DNA of 64,000 bases from Flabesymbios commensalis (Eukaryota; Annelida; Polychaeta; Terebellida; Flabelligeridae), in the NCBI GenBank assembly GCA_964017125.1, contig OZ024902.1, forward strand, positions 108,676,688-108,740,687, in the 5' to 3' direction. Positions 33,101 through 48,100 of the stretch are shown piece after piece. The notes beneath the pieces were generated by a model. It saw only the letters and a program-made list of their open reading frames with translations. It did not search any database and was not told the DNA's origin. Every line of letters begins with the position of its first letter. Positions within the stretch are counted from its first letter, which is position 1. The position numbers and the translations under genes are program-made.

Positions 33101-36100
33101 TAGATCATAGTTACCATTTTAGGAGAATACAAATCTTGTTCAAGAAGAGTGTAAATAGGGTGGATAACTCTGTGGCACTAAGTGATGTTTGTAATCCTTG
33201 TGAAAAACATTAAAGTTTATATCAAAGCAAAAAAAGGAAATCCCATCTTTGAAAAATCCTGAAAAAATTAAAATTATCTCTCTGTCTTGAATGCCCTTGG
33301 TTTTTGTTATGTCGTGTATTATACTGTTAGCGGCACGGTGTCAAACATTGAAACTACTCTGGGGGTAAATAACTGCATCACCTCTACTAGCTGCTGGACA
33401 TGAACACAGCCTGGGTGTGTTCACAATATTCTATAAGATGGGTGCTACCACCGCGAAAGCACGATCCCTGTAACCTTTCAGTCTGGAATGAGGTACCATT
33501 AGCTTACCTGGTCCACTGGACCTCCGTTGTAGCTTGTATAGGATCAGCATACGTCCAATATAAGTCGGCGCCATTCCATTAACCCTACGGTATGTGAGAA
33601 GAATAATTTTGTAAATAATCCTTTCCCTTACCGGAAGTCGATGGAGATGTTGAAGCATAGGAGTCTTATATCCCCAAGCGGTGTCAGAGATTGCAAGAAA
33701 ATATAATGTTGAAATACATATGCTGATGACACTGTATAGTATATATTTCAAGATAAAAGTTCCATCCTCCCAACTAGAAACTCATGATCCTCCAATCCTG
33801 TGTTTTCGAAATTAAAAGCTGGATGGCATATAATAAATTAAAATTTAATGACGACAAATCTGAATTCTTAGTGGTGTGTGCTCTTTGGTCCCGTGATGAA
33901 ATACATTTTGAAACTTTGACAGCGGGAACACCCCTTGTTGGCATGGCTAGGGCGAGAGTATCTGCACATAATTTGGGAGTCCACATTGATCATGCATTAA
34001 TAATCGTGCCGCCGTCGCCGCCATGCCAATTAATGATGGCTCATCTCAAAACTGTAAAGTCTCTCTTCTGGTTGGTATCCCTGACGCATCTTTTGCTAAA
34101 TTGCAGTTCTAAATATAGCAGCACGTATACTTACATGCACTTGCAAGTATGACCACATGAGACCTGTCCTCTCTCAACTACACTGGCTACCTGTTAAATA
34201 TAGGATATTATAAAATTATACTTACATACTGTATGACCTATTGAACACAAAATGGGCTAGCACTAAATTACTTGTCTATCAACTTGTCTATCAACCAGGA
34301 AGCCTCATACCTGTCTCAAATCTTTGGGGGACAGACCTTTCTCAATGTTCCCAAGTTTATGGAATGTACTCCCCTTGTACAAGAAAACAATGTCCACATT
34401 TAAGAAAGTGTATATTTTTTATGATTTTTATAATTGCATTTGATGATGTTTAATTTTTCATTAATATACCTTCACCGACTTATCAGTGAGTGCCACAGTG
34501 CGTCTTTTTCGTCGCATGTTCTATTAATCAACACCAGTAGTCTCTGCCGTTTGTTAAATCACCGCCTGCCAACCAGCAGCCAGCAATTCATGAATTGCAC
34601 GAGCTGTGAGGTAGATCGTGATTGGTCAGTTGTGTTTAGATGCCCATTTGCCAAAACGGGGGAATTTGTACACATAGTGGCGCCATACAAGCAAGAGGGT
34701 ATCCAGGGGTGTTCCACTTTCAATTTTATATTTGTTTATAATTGTTTTAATGGAGTTTTTTAAAGTACGAATTAAAGCACATTTTTTACTATACAGCATA
34801 TATCAGTGTATATTCATCCTAGATATTTTTATCTCATTTTCGGAAGAGTCAATGCTAATAACATGAATCAAGTTATTTTGCACTCTGTGAGGCCACCGTC
34901 CTGAAAGAAGTGGGGGAATTTTCACACATCTAGACGCAACAGTACAAACAGTTGCTGTGAAAGCTGTCACCCCTGGTGGTGATTATTAGCTAGTCAGGGG
35001 ATGAAGACCAGTGTCTGAAGTAGAGACACTGATGACATGAGTGAATAATATACCCGCTACATGTAATGTGAAGCACCTGTGATTGTCTGACAGATACATG
35101 GCGCTATGAAAATGATTTATTGTTATTTTCTGGTCATATTTTTTTGTGTGAGTTAGTCTTCTAGCCGCTACGTACAAGTATTTTTGAATTCGTTGAAGGG
35201 GGCATATTGTTGAGGATTGAAGTACTGACAACACAGAATTGCAGTAATCCAGTCTAGATGTTACAAAGGCATTTTAAGTTGTTCTGCAATTTTGTGAGAA
35301 AATAAACGATATACTAGGGGCGGATCTAGAGGGGTTAGCTGACCAGTTCACAACATCCACGTGGGTAATGACTGTAACACGCGTGTGAAGCGCGCCGCAT
35401 GGCGGGGGGTATGGGGATACATTTTGAAATCCTACTTTTCAAAAAGTGGCATTTGAGCACTTTTGAAGCCAATTTAATAGGTACTACAATTTTATTCCAA
35501 AACATGAATAAATATTGTACGAAAAACAGGCACATTTATAATGACTGTGCGCGTCTTCATGGCGGGAGGTATGGCGGTACCCCCCTAGAACATTTTGAAA
35601 TTGTACTCGGGATTTCAACACTTTTGATGACAAAATTGATACTAAAAAATACACACTTTATGCTAAAACATTTTATTTTTGTTTTGTACCAAGCAACATG
35701 AATAACGCAGTCCAGTTTTCCAGCAAATTGACCATGTTTATTCTCCTTGGGTAGGCCCTTCATCATTGCAAAGTTCTGTAATTATATGACTTCTATGTTA
35801 ATCTCGCATTTGTAATGTACTTGCATAAGAGCTAACTAGTCTTATCAGTCTGATTTCTTGCCATGTGCTGTGCTGCACTGTGGCCTATGTCTTCAGACGT
35901 CGCGGACCGGACACTGCCCTCTCACATTTCACGTTGAAGCTGATAACTGAAAATACTTATTGATATCACCATAATCACTGGCTGAACGTCTTTCCATTTT
36001 GATCTATTTTAATGTATCACTAGCTGTTGGCTCTATCTACTGCAGTTAAATTCGTGTGTATTGGGCACACGTCTATGTGATGTTACAAGCTACTACTCAG

Positions 36101-39100
36101 CAAACACGAGACTCTGAACCAATGCTGTATTGGTGTAGTGACGTGCAAACGTCGCAGAATGTGGACCAGCATTAGCCTACTCCAGCATTGTGTCGGCGTC
36201 TCAAATTAGCAGGTCAGCTTGGGATTCTCCAGGAGATTTCTCATTACCACAGCATCAGGATGCTGAGGCTATAGAATATTGGTATTTTGTTATATATAGG
36301 TTACCGGTATCTGTTTTATGCCGGAGAGATTCGTCGGCTCCAGGAACCAACCAGGTAATAATATTAATCAACCCAAGGAGCCTACTGCGGGAGAGAAATT
36401 GTATGTTTGGATGGCTGACCGGTTCACGTGAACCGTTGTGAACCGGTCTGGATCCGCGCCTGACAACGTATGTTGGAAATGTTTCTGAGATGAAACATGA
36501 ACGAACGACACATTGACTAAAGATGTGCTTCCATATTGAGTTGTTTATCAAAAATTATACCAAGATTTTAAACAAAAGTACCGAATGGTATAGGATGCCC
36601 ATCAATTTGGACATAAACCAGATCAGAGACCCCAGAATTAGGACGTGGGGCACTCGCCATTGAAACAATCTGAGCTATACGATGGGAGATGAAAAAGTTC
36701 TGTCGTAAAAGACACATCTGCACAATACAATGTCACCACTATTATGCTGGTCCACTAATAAGACAAATATGACGATACCATGATGTGTGTTTTCGGTGAC
36801 AATAAATACATTGGTTTGAAAATTACAGGCATTTTTCCATTGTTTGCTTTTGGCCTGTGCCATGGAAACCAGAAAAGAGCATACGGTCTTAGATTTATAC
36901 AATATGTAAATTAGGAATTACCGCAAGTTATATTCACGAAGAGCTGGTATATATGTTTATGGGAATGATGCTCTTTCCTCAAGAACAATCTTCAGATGGA
37001 ATCAACACTTTGCTGGTGTAAGGGACCACCAAAGACTTTCTTCATGGTGGAAGATCTCGTACATCCTTGACCGTGAGTTTGGTGCAGAGGGAAAAAGCCT
37101 TGATAATGGAGGACCCAACCAGGGGCTAGGGGTGAGTTATGGGAGTGCATATACATTTCGGATAAAATGCAGGGAGATCTAAGAGGTGTGCAAGATGGGT
37201 ACCCTACCAACTGACAGCGGAACAAAAGCAGTGAGGGTGATAATATGTAGGTCATGGCTTGAAGATTTTGAACCCACCGCCCCAATATGTTTTCAGATAT
37301 AGTCACAGGTAATGTGTTTCCCTCTTCACTATGAAAGACAAACGATTCATCATGGTGTGGATGGCAGAAGATAAGCCTCGCTCTGAAGTTTTGAAGACTG
37401 GTTCCGTTCTAAGAAGCATACATTATGTTCTCCATATTTTTGAACACACAGCAAGCTGTTGCATTGGACTTGAAACCTCACAAAGCCGTAATCACTGCCA
37501 CATACTACAGCACCACCCTTTTACCAAAGGTCTTTTAGCACATTAAAAAACCCGCTCAGATTGACTTATTCTGCATCATGATTGCGCAGTACCTCCCAAA
37601 GATCGTCTGACAGAGAGCTACCTGTACGAGGAAAACAAACTTAAATAATATAATAATACAATGTTCTTATATAGCGCAGTTCCAATCTGTAGGTGTGCTC
37701 AGTGCGCTTTACTGACTAAAAGTTTATTAAAAGTTTAAAATAAAGTGTGGCATGTTTAAAAGTCATATGCGTGTATAAAAAGATGGGTTTTCAGGTTTTG
37801 TTTGAAAGAGCTCTGTGTACGACTTGTAGTGATATGAGTGGGCAACTTGTTCCATAATGTGGGACCAGCCTTAAAAAATGCTCGGTCACCGAAAGTCACA
37901 AGGCGTGTCAGTGGCTCTATCATCCGGTTCTTCATCCCTGACCGTAGATTATTAGACTCAGGGGCATAGGGTTTTATACGTTCTGTAAGGTACGCTGGTG
38001 CCAACCCATGATGTGATTTATATACCAGTTCGAAGCAGGATTTTAAATATCATCCGTGATCTAACTGGTAACCAGTGAAGAGATCTCATGACAGTACGTG
38101 TGATGTGGTCATGTTTCTTGGTATGTGTGATGAGTCGTGCTGCTCTATGCTGAAGAAGTTGTAGACATTGAATGAGTTTGTCTGGTAAACCAAAAAGCAA
38201 CGAATTACAATTGTCCAGTCTGGAGGTCACAAAAGAATGAACAAATTGTTCTGTAGCACGTGGTGTCAGAAACTGGACGATCTCTCCAATCATGTGGATT
38301 TGGTGACCACATGACTTACACAGTGCGCTGACTTGTTGCTCCATACTGAGATGAGAGTCAATTATTACACCCAGATTTTTTACATAAGGGCTTGTCGAGA
38401 CTGTTGAGTCACCAACTTGTATCAATACAAGTTGGACAATTGTGGGGAAGAGATGTTGAACCGGTGATGACATAGTCAGTTTTTTCGCTGTTCAGTTGGG
38501 AGTTTATTGACTACCATCTGTTTCTCAATTTCATCCATGCACTTCTCTAGTTTAGCGATGGCACATGCTGTATCTTGTGTGTTGAATCATAGTTGTGTGT
38601 CATCTGCATACATATGATATTCAAGTCCATATTTTCGAATGATTATACTCAGTTCAACAGCTGTATAAATTGTGAACAAGATGGGTCCTAAAACTGACGC
38701 TTGTGGTACACCACAGGTCAAACCAGTGGTCTTTGAGGTAGCACTGCCCGTCTTAACGGTTTGGGCTCTTCGACTCAAGTAAGAGGCGAACCATGTCAGA
38801 GGCACGCCAGATAGACCAACGTTATCTGATAGACGAGTCAGCAATGTGTTGTGGTCAACTGTATCGAAAGCTTAACTCAAGTCTAGCAGCACCAAGCATG
38901 ACCAAGTGACCTTTTCTATAGGCTGATTGTTTTGTCTCATACAGATTGTGTGACTGCATATGATGGGATAGTCTTACAGCAACAATATTTTCTATCACTT
39001 TAGAGATAAAAGATAGTGAAGAAACAGGTCGGTAGTTTTTTAGCTGGTCTGGGTCTAATGATGTTTTTTTAAGAAGTGGTATGACAATTGCTTCTTTCAT

Positions 39101-42100
39101 TGATGAAGGTATGCAGCCGCTGGTTATTGACATATTCACTATATAAGTTATTATAGGTGAAAGTATAACCACGCACTGATTCAGTAAGTTGGTAGGTAAT
39201 GGGTCGAGTGAGCATGATTTCGATGGTGAGTTCATTATATACAGATGCTGGTTGAAATTGGTTCAGTATGTTCTCTTTGGGGTTCAGTGTGCGAATCTTC
39301 ATTCCGGATTGTCTATTTATCCATGTCTGATCGAATTTTCGCTACTTTGTCTGTGAAGAACTTTGCAAACTTGTCAGCGATCTCGTCCTTGTTTTGTTTG
39401 TAGGTAAAGACATTTGTGCATTTCTCTCTGTAAAACTGATGATGGACAGTGAGGTTAGAAGACTTCTAACCGCCATACTCCCTCAGCTTTTCGGCGGGCT
39501 GCAATGACTACATTGATCTCATCTGTATGCCAGTCCGTGTTCGGCCTCATGATCATAGTTTTAGCTTGGCAGGCGCATACTTGTCCATCAAATCAGTCAG
39601 CACGGTGTTATATTGGGATACAAGAACGTCCAGATCTCCTGCTGGTTTAGTGCATGAAATGTCCTGTTTCAGGCTATCAATGTCCATTTTCCGATAGGCT
39701 GTGTATGTAAATTCCTTCCGTGGTGGTGCAGGTTTTTGGCCACGCAACTTGAAAAGCCCTGGTTCATCCGCTCAACAGCAGCGTCAATGCAGCTCCCGCG
39801 TCGGTGCAGGCACTGATGTGGCCGTGGTAGGGCCTTAAACTACCGACAATAGAGTGTTTGCCACTAGGCCCCTCACGTTGGATGAATAGAGTTACCCTCA
39901 ATTATTGTTACTCCAGGGACTTACCCCTAGCCGACCGGATGATAGTGGAGCTGTGCTAAGGCCAAGGTGTTTCAGCATTAAATTGTGCAGCGAAACCCCT
40001 TGAGTCTCTGACCATCTGGACATGTATGGAGGTAAATGTCCTTTTATCGGGCGATTGAAGGAGAAGGAAATAATTATTTTACTACTGATTACTATACGTT
40101 TCCAGCAACGTATCAAGCGGATGTTTATTTATGATACGCTGTAGTACTCATAAATGAATGAATGAATGAATGAGTGAATGAATGAATGAATGAATGAATG
40201 AATGAATGAATGAATGAATGAATGAATGAATGAATGTAGTTTTATGCCACCTTTGTGCACATGTAGGCTGGGGATGGTGAGATGAATGAGGTGACACAGG
40301 ATCCTGACACAATCCTGACACAGGATTCGACATTTAAGCCCTGGCGGTCTGAGGCCGAGCACGCTACTTCTTGGTCACGGTTACTCCCCACAATATTGAA
40401 TCTTCACGAGTAAGCGGGAAAGAAACATTCATATGTTTCTTTGAAACTTGAATGCCAGATAGTGGTCGAAACCGCGATCTCTGTCTTTTCAAGCAGGCAG
40501 CTTTAACCACTGCACCAGGGAACCCGCCCTGTAGTGCTCAAGTCAGTTAAGATAGCCCCTCGGCGTACAGACAGACAGACAGACAGACAGATATTTTATT
40601 AACAGAAATAAAAGTCATTGCAGACTTATTTGTCATAGTAATAAGAGAGATATATGTACATGTATATACAAGAATGTTAGTTTGTTAAAATCATATATAT
40701 ATGACAATATACATGCATTGGTATGACAAACAACTAAAATCATGTTAAGTGGCATTGCCATAATAAAAACTGGGTATTTCGGTAATATAAATGACTACTT
40801 CTTAAAATAAAATTAAAAGGCATAGCCAAGATAACATGGGGGTCTATCATTTTGTTTCTCGCACCAAAACTAGAGATAAAATAGCTACTATGTATAACAT
40901 ACTAATTATATACAGTAGCAAAAAAGACACTCTGGAGAGCGTAGAAACCAAAAATATATACAAGTGCATAATTATGCTACAGTAACTGGAATTTGAAATA
41001 AGACAAAATTTGGTAAAAATGATATGGTATTTAAAAAAAAAATACATATAATATAAAGCAGTACAATTAATGTGGCAATCCGCGAAACAGGTAGCTCCGA
41101 GCCATGTGACCATGCAGCACAGTCGCTATGAACTCGGAGATTCCCTGATATTGACTAGTGGTGTAAACTTAACAACGTAATAACAGTACTACTACCGAAA
41201 CACAATATATACATACTAATAAAAGTCGGACATGGTGGCTCGTCGACTGCCAACAAAGTATAGCATCAGAACCATCCATATTATCGAGTGTTGCAGACTT
41301 AGTGATGTAATAACAATGACAATTACGGATAATAATTATGTGTGCCATTCACGCAGGACATGGCACTCACACAATATCATTAAAGTTTAATTAATTAACT
41401 AGTGATTTATTACCCATATGGCCCTCGCACAAAAAACATTACAGCTTATTTTAATTAACTATATTGTTTATTTCATACCATTTCACTCACGACCTAGTAA
41501 GTACCACATACTCGGAGTTACAATCGAAGAAAAACATTCCCGACCTCATAGATAAAATCAGTTGACTTAGCAACTTTGAAATCCTCCATAAGGCTCCACC
41601 TCGTCTGATAACAAAGGCGACGGAAACGTCCCTAACCGGCCCTAAAAGCCAAATAATAAATCCGAGAACAACAGCCGTCCTGATATGTGGTAATACCCAA
41701 GTCAGATCATGAAGGCATGATAATATAAATAATATAGCGAAATGTAACTTTGATTTATTATACTCAGTGTTTTTAAAATTTAATTTGTTTAAAACAACCA
41801 TAGATAAATTGCGCTAGTGACTTCACCACTGTTATGTCTCTAGATGTCATAATTTGTAGTTTACTGCATCTATTTGACACCAAGGGTGAGTGTGCCAATG
41901 ACACGAAGATCATCTTACATCCGCTCAGATAGCAAACATAAAAATATACATGTATTAACCAAATCAACCTTCAAACTTGTGATGGTGAAATTGTTGTAGT
42001 TCACGCCTCTGATACTGAAGTAGGTCCAGGAGGTTGTGAGTTCGATTCTCTTCGCAACCGCGTGACTGGATAATATATAACTGGATGTAATAATACAGCA

Positions 42101-45100
42101 CCCTATGATTGTGATGTCAGGCACGGTGTTCCATATTATACCGAGTAGGCCTATGCGAGCACGAAGCATCGACCCATTGTTGAACCAATGTTCCACCACT
42201 GTCTACGATGCTTGCCCAGCCTTGGTCCGACACTGGGTCGATATATCGTGTTTCCTTGGTAGTGCGAACTTTTTTTTTTATAATACTGTATAATTTTTTT
42301 ATAAAATAAATAAATGTATACAGTTTTATCTACACGCTGCAGCTGGTCCCTCCAAGATGAGTTGAGTACAACTATTTCTGGTTTCGGTCTTTGTGCTGTT
42401 GAAGTATGAGAATCATATTGATTTGAGTAATATTGCATTTCATTTATTTAATATGATAATAATAATAATAATGTACAGAATAATGTACAGATATCAGAAC
42501 TTTAGCTATAAGAAAAAAATCTCCTCTTGGGTAACAAAGTCTACTAGTATAGGCCCCTATATTATAATCATCGTCACATGAAGTGAGGTATTCAGATACC
42601 TCAGGCAGTTTAAAGATGTGTCACATTTGTTTTGGCTGTAGCAGGACTTCACGTTATCGCCATTGTTCACCAACAAAGACTCACGTGCTAATTTTGGCAC
42701 CTTCACTGACCTCACACTCTATAATTCACCCTTACTCTTCTGGTTGAGTATTTGTGCACAATAATTGACACCAGTACCAATTGAATGTGTTCTCTTTTGA
42801 TGTGTCTAAGATTACATATTGAATTCAGGGACCACGAGTCTATCGTTCTCCGATTCTACGTCAATCAATTATCTTCAGTAAATTATATGTCCAGTCAATT
42901 AATGAAAAGAGATTGAATATATTAGACTAATTTTCAAAAGTTATATTTTTTAATAATAATGTGTTAATAAATGATTTAACAAAATGTGTTTAATTCTTTG
43001 TTTACAGTTGTGGAGTTTTCTGCTGAAGACATCCGTATATCTGCTCACGAAAAGTTGGGTGAAGTCTTACGTATCCTGAAGGCTGTCCTACAGAAGTACC
43101 CTGCTCTACACACCACAGACATCCTCACAGCCGCAGCCGTCCTCATCACCCGCATTAAAAGTAACCACATCTCAATATAAACACCCCCTGCAAACTACAC
43201 ACGTCGACCCATTTGCTGTTTTAATGTTGGACCAGCGTCGCAGACGCTGGGCCAACATTAAACCAGCAATGGGTGAACAGCAATGGGTGAACATGTTTGC
43301 TGCGATTTGAATTCAATGATAATCAGAGTATATCCTGTTTGTATTACTCTACTTATTGTAGTGTATGTATCCGTGGAATTTATTTCTATTAAGTAGTGTA
43401 AATTGAGTTGTCTACATTACATCTCGCTGTCCGTCCAGCCGTCTTTTTGTGTGGATTGCATCTCGAGAGCGACATGTTGATTTGTAACCATATTGCACAC
43501 AAAGGGTCCCGAGATCAACCTTTTTAATCCGCCTTTTAATTTTGATAGGCTATTGCAATCGAAGTTCGGCGTCATCGGCGTCTGAATTGCTGAATTGTTA
43601 ACATTTTCCTTGTGGGCACGATAACTTGTTTTTCATGTATCTTGCTGAAGTTTGCTCTGCATTTTGCTAGTAACCAGTTCTCGGACAAGTTGAATAATCT
43701 GATAATGCCTGAAATAATATCGCGATTTATCACATTTTATCACAGTTCTCGGACAACGGGTACAATAATGGCGGCGGGCTATTGTCGAGTGTACTCTTGT
43801 TTGATACTTAAGTATGCTTTTTGGACACATACTACAGATACACAACTGGCCCTGAACGGTCCATTCCAATAACCTACATGTATCTTTGAAGCAACTCGGT
43901 TGCTTGCAGTAATTGCACCCGTGAACATTTTTGGTCCGTTAGTGCAGCGCATTAACGAGGGTTTTCGTCTGTTGTATGTGTATAACTAGTGACTTTTTAG
44001 CCTCTCATCTCACACGAGACTGGCCTTTCTCGCACTTTTCTTGGCTTTCACTACGAGACCTACTATGGTGAGATCAGCTCATCTCGCACTCGCTTTGATA
44101 CGCTCCCCTGTGCACTGCAGTTGCTCCGTTTGATTTCACTGTGCAATTGGAGACGTGGCCGGCGGGCAATACTCTCACTAACCCTTTAAGCGCTAAGCAC
44201 GACTAGAATCGTTTGTAATCTTTTTAATCAGCAGGTTAAATAACAGTTATAGAAAATGGTATGACCATTTAGACTTGCAAATGTTTGGTCTCAAATTTAA
44301 ATTTAAGTTTTAGATAGATAATCCTACGAGAAAAGATGTGATGATCTCAGTGTAGTCACCACTGGTAACAAACCACATATGACCTCACAAGTCAATACAT
44401 ATACCCCACCCCCCTAGTAAAGGCTCGGGCTTTACTTACTCCCCAACGATGCCATCTATATGCACATAATATTCTCCATAATGTCGGTATTTGTACGTTG
44501 TTTTTATGCTCCTCATCTTTATGTTTGTGATCGGTGGAGGATATTCCACGTTTAATACTGGTGTTTGTTGCAGGTTGTAATTATGATGACATGACGGTGG
44601 ATGCCAGAGATTTATTATACAGTATAAATCAGCTATCACTCGCCTTCAGCAGCAGGTAGCTATTATTGTGAAAACAGTTATTTCAGAAGCATGGGCTTAA
44701 TATCTAGGCTTTTATTGAACAAAAAAATCGCTGTTAAATTAGATGATGAAAACATTTCAATTTCTACACTCTAAAGAACTTTTTGGTACATGTAAGAAAT
44801 CAGTCTCATTTGATGGTTGGTCTGTTGATTGTTACAGTTTGTCAGAGTATTTGACTGGAGACATTGATCACTATTCTCACATTGGAAAAACTAAGGTGAG
44901 TTTTTCTTTATGATGTTCAAAATATGGCATTGTGCATCTATTTCCGAAAAAAATGACCACACTCTCCAACTGGGCATGCAACCACTGATGTGCAGATGTT
45001 TGATTGATAAATTACGTCATCACTTCAGTTTTGTACAAAAAGGCAGTATTGAAATAGCTTCTCTCTGCTTTGGTTAGAACTAGATTTAGTTTTAAGTTAT

Positions 45101-48100
45101 AATTCATTACATAGATGCAATTTAGACATAAAAACGGTCACTAGACGTACACGGAACTACATAATAATTAGCTTCTGGTATTCCTTTTTGTTATAAGTCA
45201 GACTGGTTACCTACAAACAAATATCAATCCCAGGGGGAAATTGGAAATCTGTTTTGTTTTCTGAATGACAACACCCTTTTACCCTTTAAGTGCGGTGACC
45301 GACTTTAGACGTCAGAATCTGACGTCTGAAGTCGATTCCCGCTCTAAAAGAGTGAAATATTTATAATGTCCGTGGACCCATAACATACATGTAGATATTC
45401 AAATGAAACAGAAAGAGCTAACTAAGGCATTTATGATGATTTTAAATTCTGAAAACCCTTTGGTCTCTTGGTTTATATAAAAATATTTTAGCGCTCTAAG
45501 GCTTAAACCCTGATGATGCCTCAAAACATATGTTTGCTTCCCTGCAAACTGATATAATCTCCTCCTTTAGAGCGAGCATTTTTCATGAAACTGTTTTAAC
45601 GATATATATATGGCAAATACATTTAGCTGTAATTTTTCAGCTACATGTACTTCAAGTCATTTTCATATACTACGGTACGGTACTGAGGTATCTGTAATAC
45701 ATCTTACATGCAAATATGACCACTTTGATAATTTTTCATCGTTATCATGGTTATATGATCGATTCTGTCCTGTATTACACGTTTCGATTATACATGTACC
45801 ACGACTTGACTTATTTGACCCCAGCGATCGTGTAAAGCGATTTCAATCTGTTAGACCAAGTAAGCAGTTTTAACATGATCACAACCGTAGCGCTTATAGG
45901 GCTACATGACCTGCCCTACCGTGACACATTTAATGTGAATATATACAACGCCTCATGTCTGTAAAGAAGATGTTAGAAGCCATCTGGGCTTATATAAGGT
46001 GTGCTCTGTTAGCTTGATTAGAGTAGCTAGTGGCTGTTCTGAAAAACACCTGGTCATTGTACTTTCACGATACCGGTCATCTTAAATAGGTTTTGGGCTG
46101 AAGAAAAGTGTTGCAGCAAGACCTTTAAAAAATTTCAAAATCGTCTTGCGCCTTCAATTAGGCCTACATGTTTTCATATCCGGAACCTTTTGTCAAATGT
46201 ATATTTCACCATACTTTGTCCTTGTTTTTTTAATGTCCGATCGTCACAATGAAAGGGTTACCTTTTATATAGACGGGCATTGCAATGTTGCCGCAACCGC
46301 GTGCTTTGATTTACAATGACCACCAGTCAATGGTTGGTGAATGTCGCTGTCAATAATCGGACATTAAGCGACTTTTTTTTCTGGCAGAAGCAAGGTCGTT
46401 GGTGTCAGGATCTGCTGTACAAGTCGAGAATCGCAATTCGTGGCGTGTAGTGCATGAAGATTTCCGTGGCAAAGTCAGGTTTCAGAGGGTTTATTATTTA
46501 AAGTGTTCTTTACTTCTATTATAGTTATAAAGAACAGTTCTAAATCATCATCATATTCAATAATATTGATGTTTTAAAATGTATTGTACAATTGTTACAG
46601 TCGTATGAGAACCTGGTATCTAATGACATTGACATTCATTCACCTGATGATGAAATGCAATCTCATGGTAAGTTGTTTTTTGCTGTAACCAACAAAGTTA
46701 ACTATCTGACAACTAGACCAATAAACAATTTTTCCTGACTTCAATAATGTTGAATCACGTGTTGAACGTACATCATGTACATGTGTGAGCGTGTCTTGGC
46801 TTTGAAACAATCCTCCAAATAGCGGTGAATTCAGCGTTCCTTATTTCGGATTTTAGCATGTGGGCCAGCGTATCAAATACGCTTCCTAACGTAGCAGAAC
46901 TTATATGAACCCATCAGTTTGGGGCGATTTTGATTCTAAATACTAATATTAAAGCATTTACACTAATTTACCAACATTTTATAACCATTGGGAATTATAT
47001 TCTTTGCGCAGAGATAAGCTGCGTAGCCTTAGTGGTCAGTCTCAATAGTGAGCAAATGTGTCAAACCACATAAAGACATGTACTTTGTGAGGTCAATATT
47101 AAAACAAATTCAGTCGATTTGATAGCAAGGTCCTTTTTAAGAATTCAAAACATCGTTATTTCTTATAATTTTATGAAGCTTTAACTTTTTGATTTAACCA
47201 CTGATACCATTTAGATGACATCACACACACATACAACATTCAGCACACGATCACCAACAACTTTCGTGAACTTTAATCAGCGCAGAGGCCAACTAAACCA
47301 TAACGTCATTAACCGTCGTAATAAGAATCCACTGTTAAATACCCATGGCATTTGACATACTTGGTTATTTTGGTCTTCCTTGACATTCTATATTTAACTT
47401 ATTCTGAACATCGTAGCTTATTATTTTACAGATAAAGTGATGCTTTTAAACTGGAATAGAATCCGCGTGTTATCATGGTTATACATGTACGTCTCTATGT
47501 TTCGTCAGGGATGCTGTCAGGTGAAGAAATCGATAGAAAAATAGCTGTTGTTAAAGGAGGAGTAGATCTGGCTCTACAAAAAGCAAAGCTATGGGCGAAA
47601 TATGCAAAGGAAATCACTGTCTACGTGGAAAGGAGGGCCAGTCTTGGTAAGAATATTTAGATGTTTTGCAAATATATTGTTGTAAAAATGCTAGTGTAGC
47701 TTTATGTCACTAAACGAGCCACTAAACGAGCCGTTGCCAATGTCTGATGTACATGTACACTGTTGCTAGAGAACTGAACAGGCACAACTTGACAGGACGA
47801 GGGCAACGACTGCCTGGGAGGTTCTCCATTGCTGTGCCCTGGTGACTAGCGTTGAAAATGCGATGCTACTAGTTTGGACACTTTTTCCTACAATATGTAT
47901 ATAATTAGCTTCTGTCGTCACCGAAATATCAGTTTAGGGAAGAAACAACATAAAGTCACAACATTAGTATATATATATATATCGTCGCCTCGGAGCTAAA
48001 GGATCCTATCTGCCACTCTGACGAGTGTCAGATAGGATCCTTTAGCTCCGAGGCGACGATATATATAGTACATATCATGATATATAGTTCCCTTCTGGGA

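Larger units (their letters stand above)
44896..46600. other. RhoGAP gene intron 5
   Basis: Contains TTAA-type elements at 45282-45500 and 46234-46363; nothing else recognised. Confidence 0.5.

Noticed and set aside
40129-40362. Open frames encoding HSFI repeats
   Set aside because: They are translations of the (CATT)n tail of the tRNA-derived SINE.
41487-41801. 104-codon minus frame shared with 5297-5512
   Set aside because: It lies in the LINE 3' region present in both copies; no RT motif, so it is chance open sequence within the repeat.
41975-42070. tRNA gene
   Set aside because: A and B boxes are degenerate, and no acceptor stem or anticodon arm can be folded; SINE head preferred.
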